Below are positions 23,211 to 23,936 of a DNA stretch of 23,936 nt, piece by piece (the stretch's first letter is position 1; each line of letters opens with the position of its first letter). Source of the stretch: an uncultured Actinomycetes bacterium (GTDB lineage: Bacteria; Actinomycetota; Acidimicrobiia; Acidimicrobiales; Acidimicrobilacustridaceae); NCBI GenBank assembly GCA_945957335.1, contig CAMFLJ010000011.1, positions 1-23,936 of the forward strand. Reading direction: 5' to 3'. Position numbers and translations under genes: made by a program. The notes beneath the pieces were generated by a model. The model saw only the letters and a list, made by a program, of their open reading frames with translations. It did not search any database and had not been told where the DNA came from.

Positions 23211-23936
23211 TCACGCCGCCGGTCGCCAGCCCGGGTGGGCGAACACGTAGCCGAGCCGCTCGCGCCACGAGCCCGAGCGGGCGACGTCGCGCAGCATCGC
23301 CTCGTGCTCGAGGGTGGCGACCCGCAGCGGGTTGAAGGTGTGGATGTTCTTGGTCAGCCCGTAGACCACCGGCTCGTCCTCGCGCTCGCGCTGGAAGGTT
23401 CCGAAGAGCCGGTCCCACACGATCAGGATCGAGCCGTGGTTGCGGTCGATGTAGCGGCGGTTGCTGCCGTGGTGCACCCGGTGGTGCGACGGGGTGTTGA
23501 ACACCTCCTCGACCGGGCCCAGCTTCGGGATCGTCTCGGTGTGGATCCAGTACTGGTAGATCAGGTTCACGCCCCGGGCGGCCTCGATCACCGACGGCCG
23601 GAACCCCATCGCCCCGAGCAGGCCGTAGGGCACGAACATGCCGACGTTCTCGCCGACGGGCTGCCGCAGGGCGGTCGAGAGGTTGTAGCGCTCGCTCGAG
23701 TGGTGGATCACGTGGATCGCCCACAGCCACCGGCTCTCGTGCTGGATGCGGTGGTTCCAGTAGTAGATGGCGTCCCAGGCGAAGACGGCGGCGACGGTGG
23801 CGAGCGCACCGGTGCCGCGTTCTCGGCCCACGCCGTAGCGGTCGAACAGGCGGCGACCGGTGGTGCGGGCCGCCCAGCCGGTGGAGGCGGCCACGATGCC
23901 GGCCGACACCGCGGCCACGCCCGCGCCGGGCCGCAC
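23211..23936 (-). CDS. Fatty acid hydroxylase/sterol desaturase family, 5'-truncated
   Basis: At least 241 residues of a membrane diiron hydroxylase. The histidine clusters are complete: HRIQH, HVIHH and HHRVHH, with additional His in YWIHTE and RNHGS. The block NTPSHHRVHHGSNRRY followed by DRNHGSILIVWDRLFGTF closely fits alkylglycerol-monooxygenase-like or sterol desaturase-like members. The family is usually about 280-320 aa with two more N-terminal membrane helices, and the window ends in frame. The GTG at 23936 is therefore probably internal and the real start lies beyond the contig edge. It is the first visible gene of an operon with P450 and thioesterase. The substrate is likely a fatty acid, ether lipid or sterol-like molecule. 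Confidence 0.92.
   Translation of the reverse strand: MRPGAGVAAVSAGIVAASTGWAARTTGRRLFDRYGVGRERGTGALATVAAVFAWDAIYYWNHRIQHESRWLWAIHVIHHSSERYNLSTALRQPVGENVGMFVPYGLLGAMGFRPSVIEAARGVNLIYQYWIHTETIPKLGPVEEVFNTPSHHRVHHGSNRRYIDRNHGSILIVWDRLFGTFQREREDEPVVYGLTKNIHTFNPLRVATLEHEAMLRDVARSGSWRERLGYVFAHPGWRPAA

Noticed and set aside
23211..23936. Taking GTG 23936 as the true start of the fatty acid hydroxylase
   Set aside because: It is the last codon of the window, no upstream signal can be seen, and family members are longer at the N-terminus.
1..23936. tRNA, rRNA, CRISPR, IS elements, attachment sites and phage genes
   Set aside because: No cloverleaf-like or regularly spaced repeat sequence, no transposase or integrase motif and no target duplications were found by reading both strands.

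Overview
This is a high-GC (about 70%) metagenomic or draft-assembly contig from an actinobacterium. The gene content best suits an Acidimicrobiia-type lineage: an F420-dependent (Ddn-like) nitroreductase, TetR regulators with a C-terminal WHG-type domain, a crotonase, a P450, PhyH and SDR lipid or xenobiotic enzymes, and many near-leaderless start codons. The taxonomic placement is an inference from gene flavour. No rRNA, tRNA, CRISPR array, IS element or phage gene was seen. The first 47 bases are not biological: they are an untrimmed Illumina Nextera i7 adapter, which truncates the first gene.

Layout. 48-1486 (-): 3'-truncated DEAD-box RNA helicase. 1685-2050 (+): small unknown protein. 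4875-2053 (-): a cysteine-free ArsR regulator translationally coupled to a six-helix membrane protein, then a formaldehyde-dehydrogenase-like zinc ADH. 5384-4920 (-): ferritin-like protein. 6509-5431 (-): Ddn-like reductase overlapping a TetR gene, controlled by two perfect 17-bp palindromes placed over a readable promoter. 7249-6656 (-): two-helix membrane protein. 7472-9227 (+): duplicated bicupin and LigB-type extradiol dioxygenase (YgiD-like), one base apart. 14710-9232 (-): secreted protein, GNAT-like protein, PIG-V-like mannosyltransferase, SdsA1-like alkyl sulfatase and crotonase. 18490-14762 (-): HrpA helicase. 19367-18519 (-) and 19385-20206 (+): divergent SDR and PhyH dioxygenase with only 17 bp between start codons. 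21103-20222 (-): amidohydrolase-like protein lacking most metal ligands. 23936-21198 (-): 5'-truncated fatty acid hydroxylase/sterol desaturase, cytochrome P450 and a TesB-like thioesterase in one tight operon.

How it works together. The window is mostly housekeeping RNA helicases plus oxidative and lipid catabolism enzymes. The fatty acid hydroxylase, P450 and thioesterase set, the PhyH/SDR pair, the alkyl sulfatase and the crotonase suggest modification or breakdown of lipids, surfactants or sterol-like substrates. Regulation is the clearest non-coding signal. There is a complete TetR operator/promoter, an ArsR promoter with a palindrome in its spacer, several start codons sitting 6-9 bases after a TANNNT -10 box (leaderless transcripts), and two hairpins whose 3' arm ends exactly three bases before an ATG. 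I found no convincing wholly new defence or mobile system; the most interesting leads are these regulatory arrangements and three enzyme-family members with altered catalytic residues.
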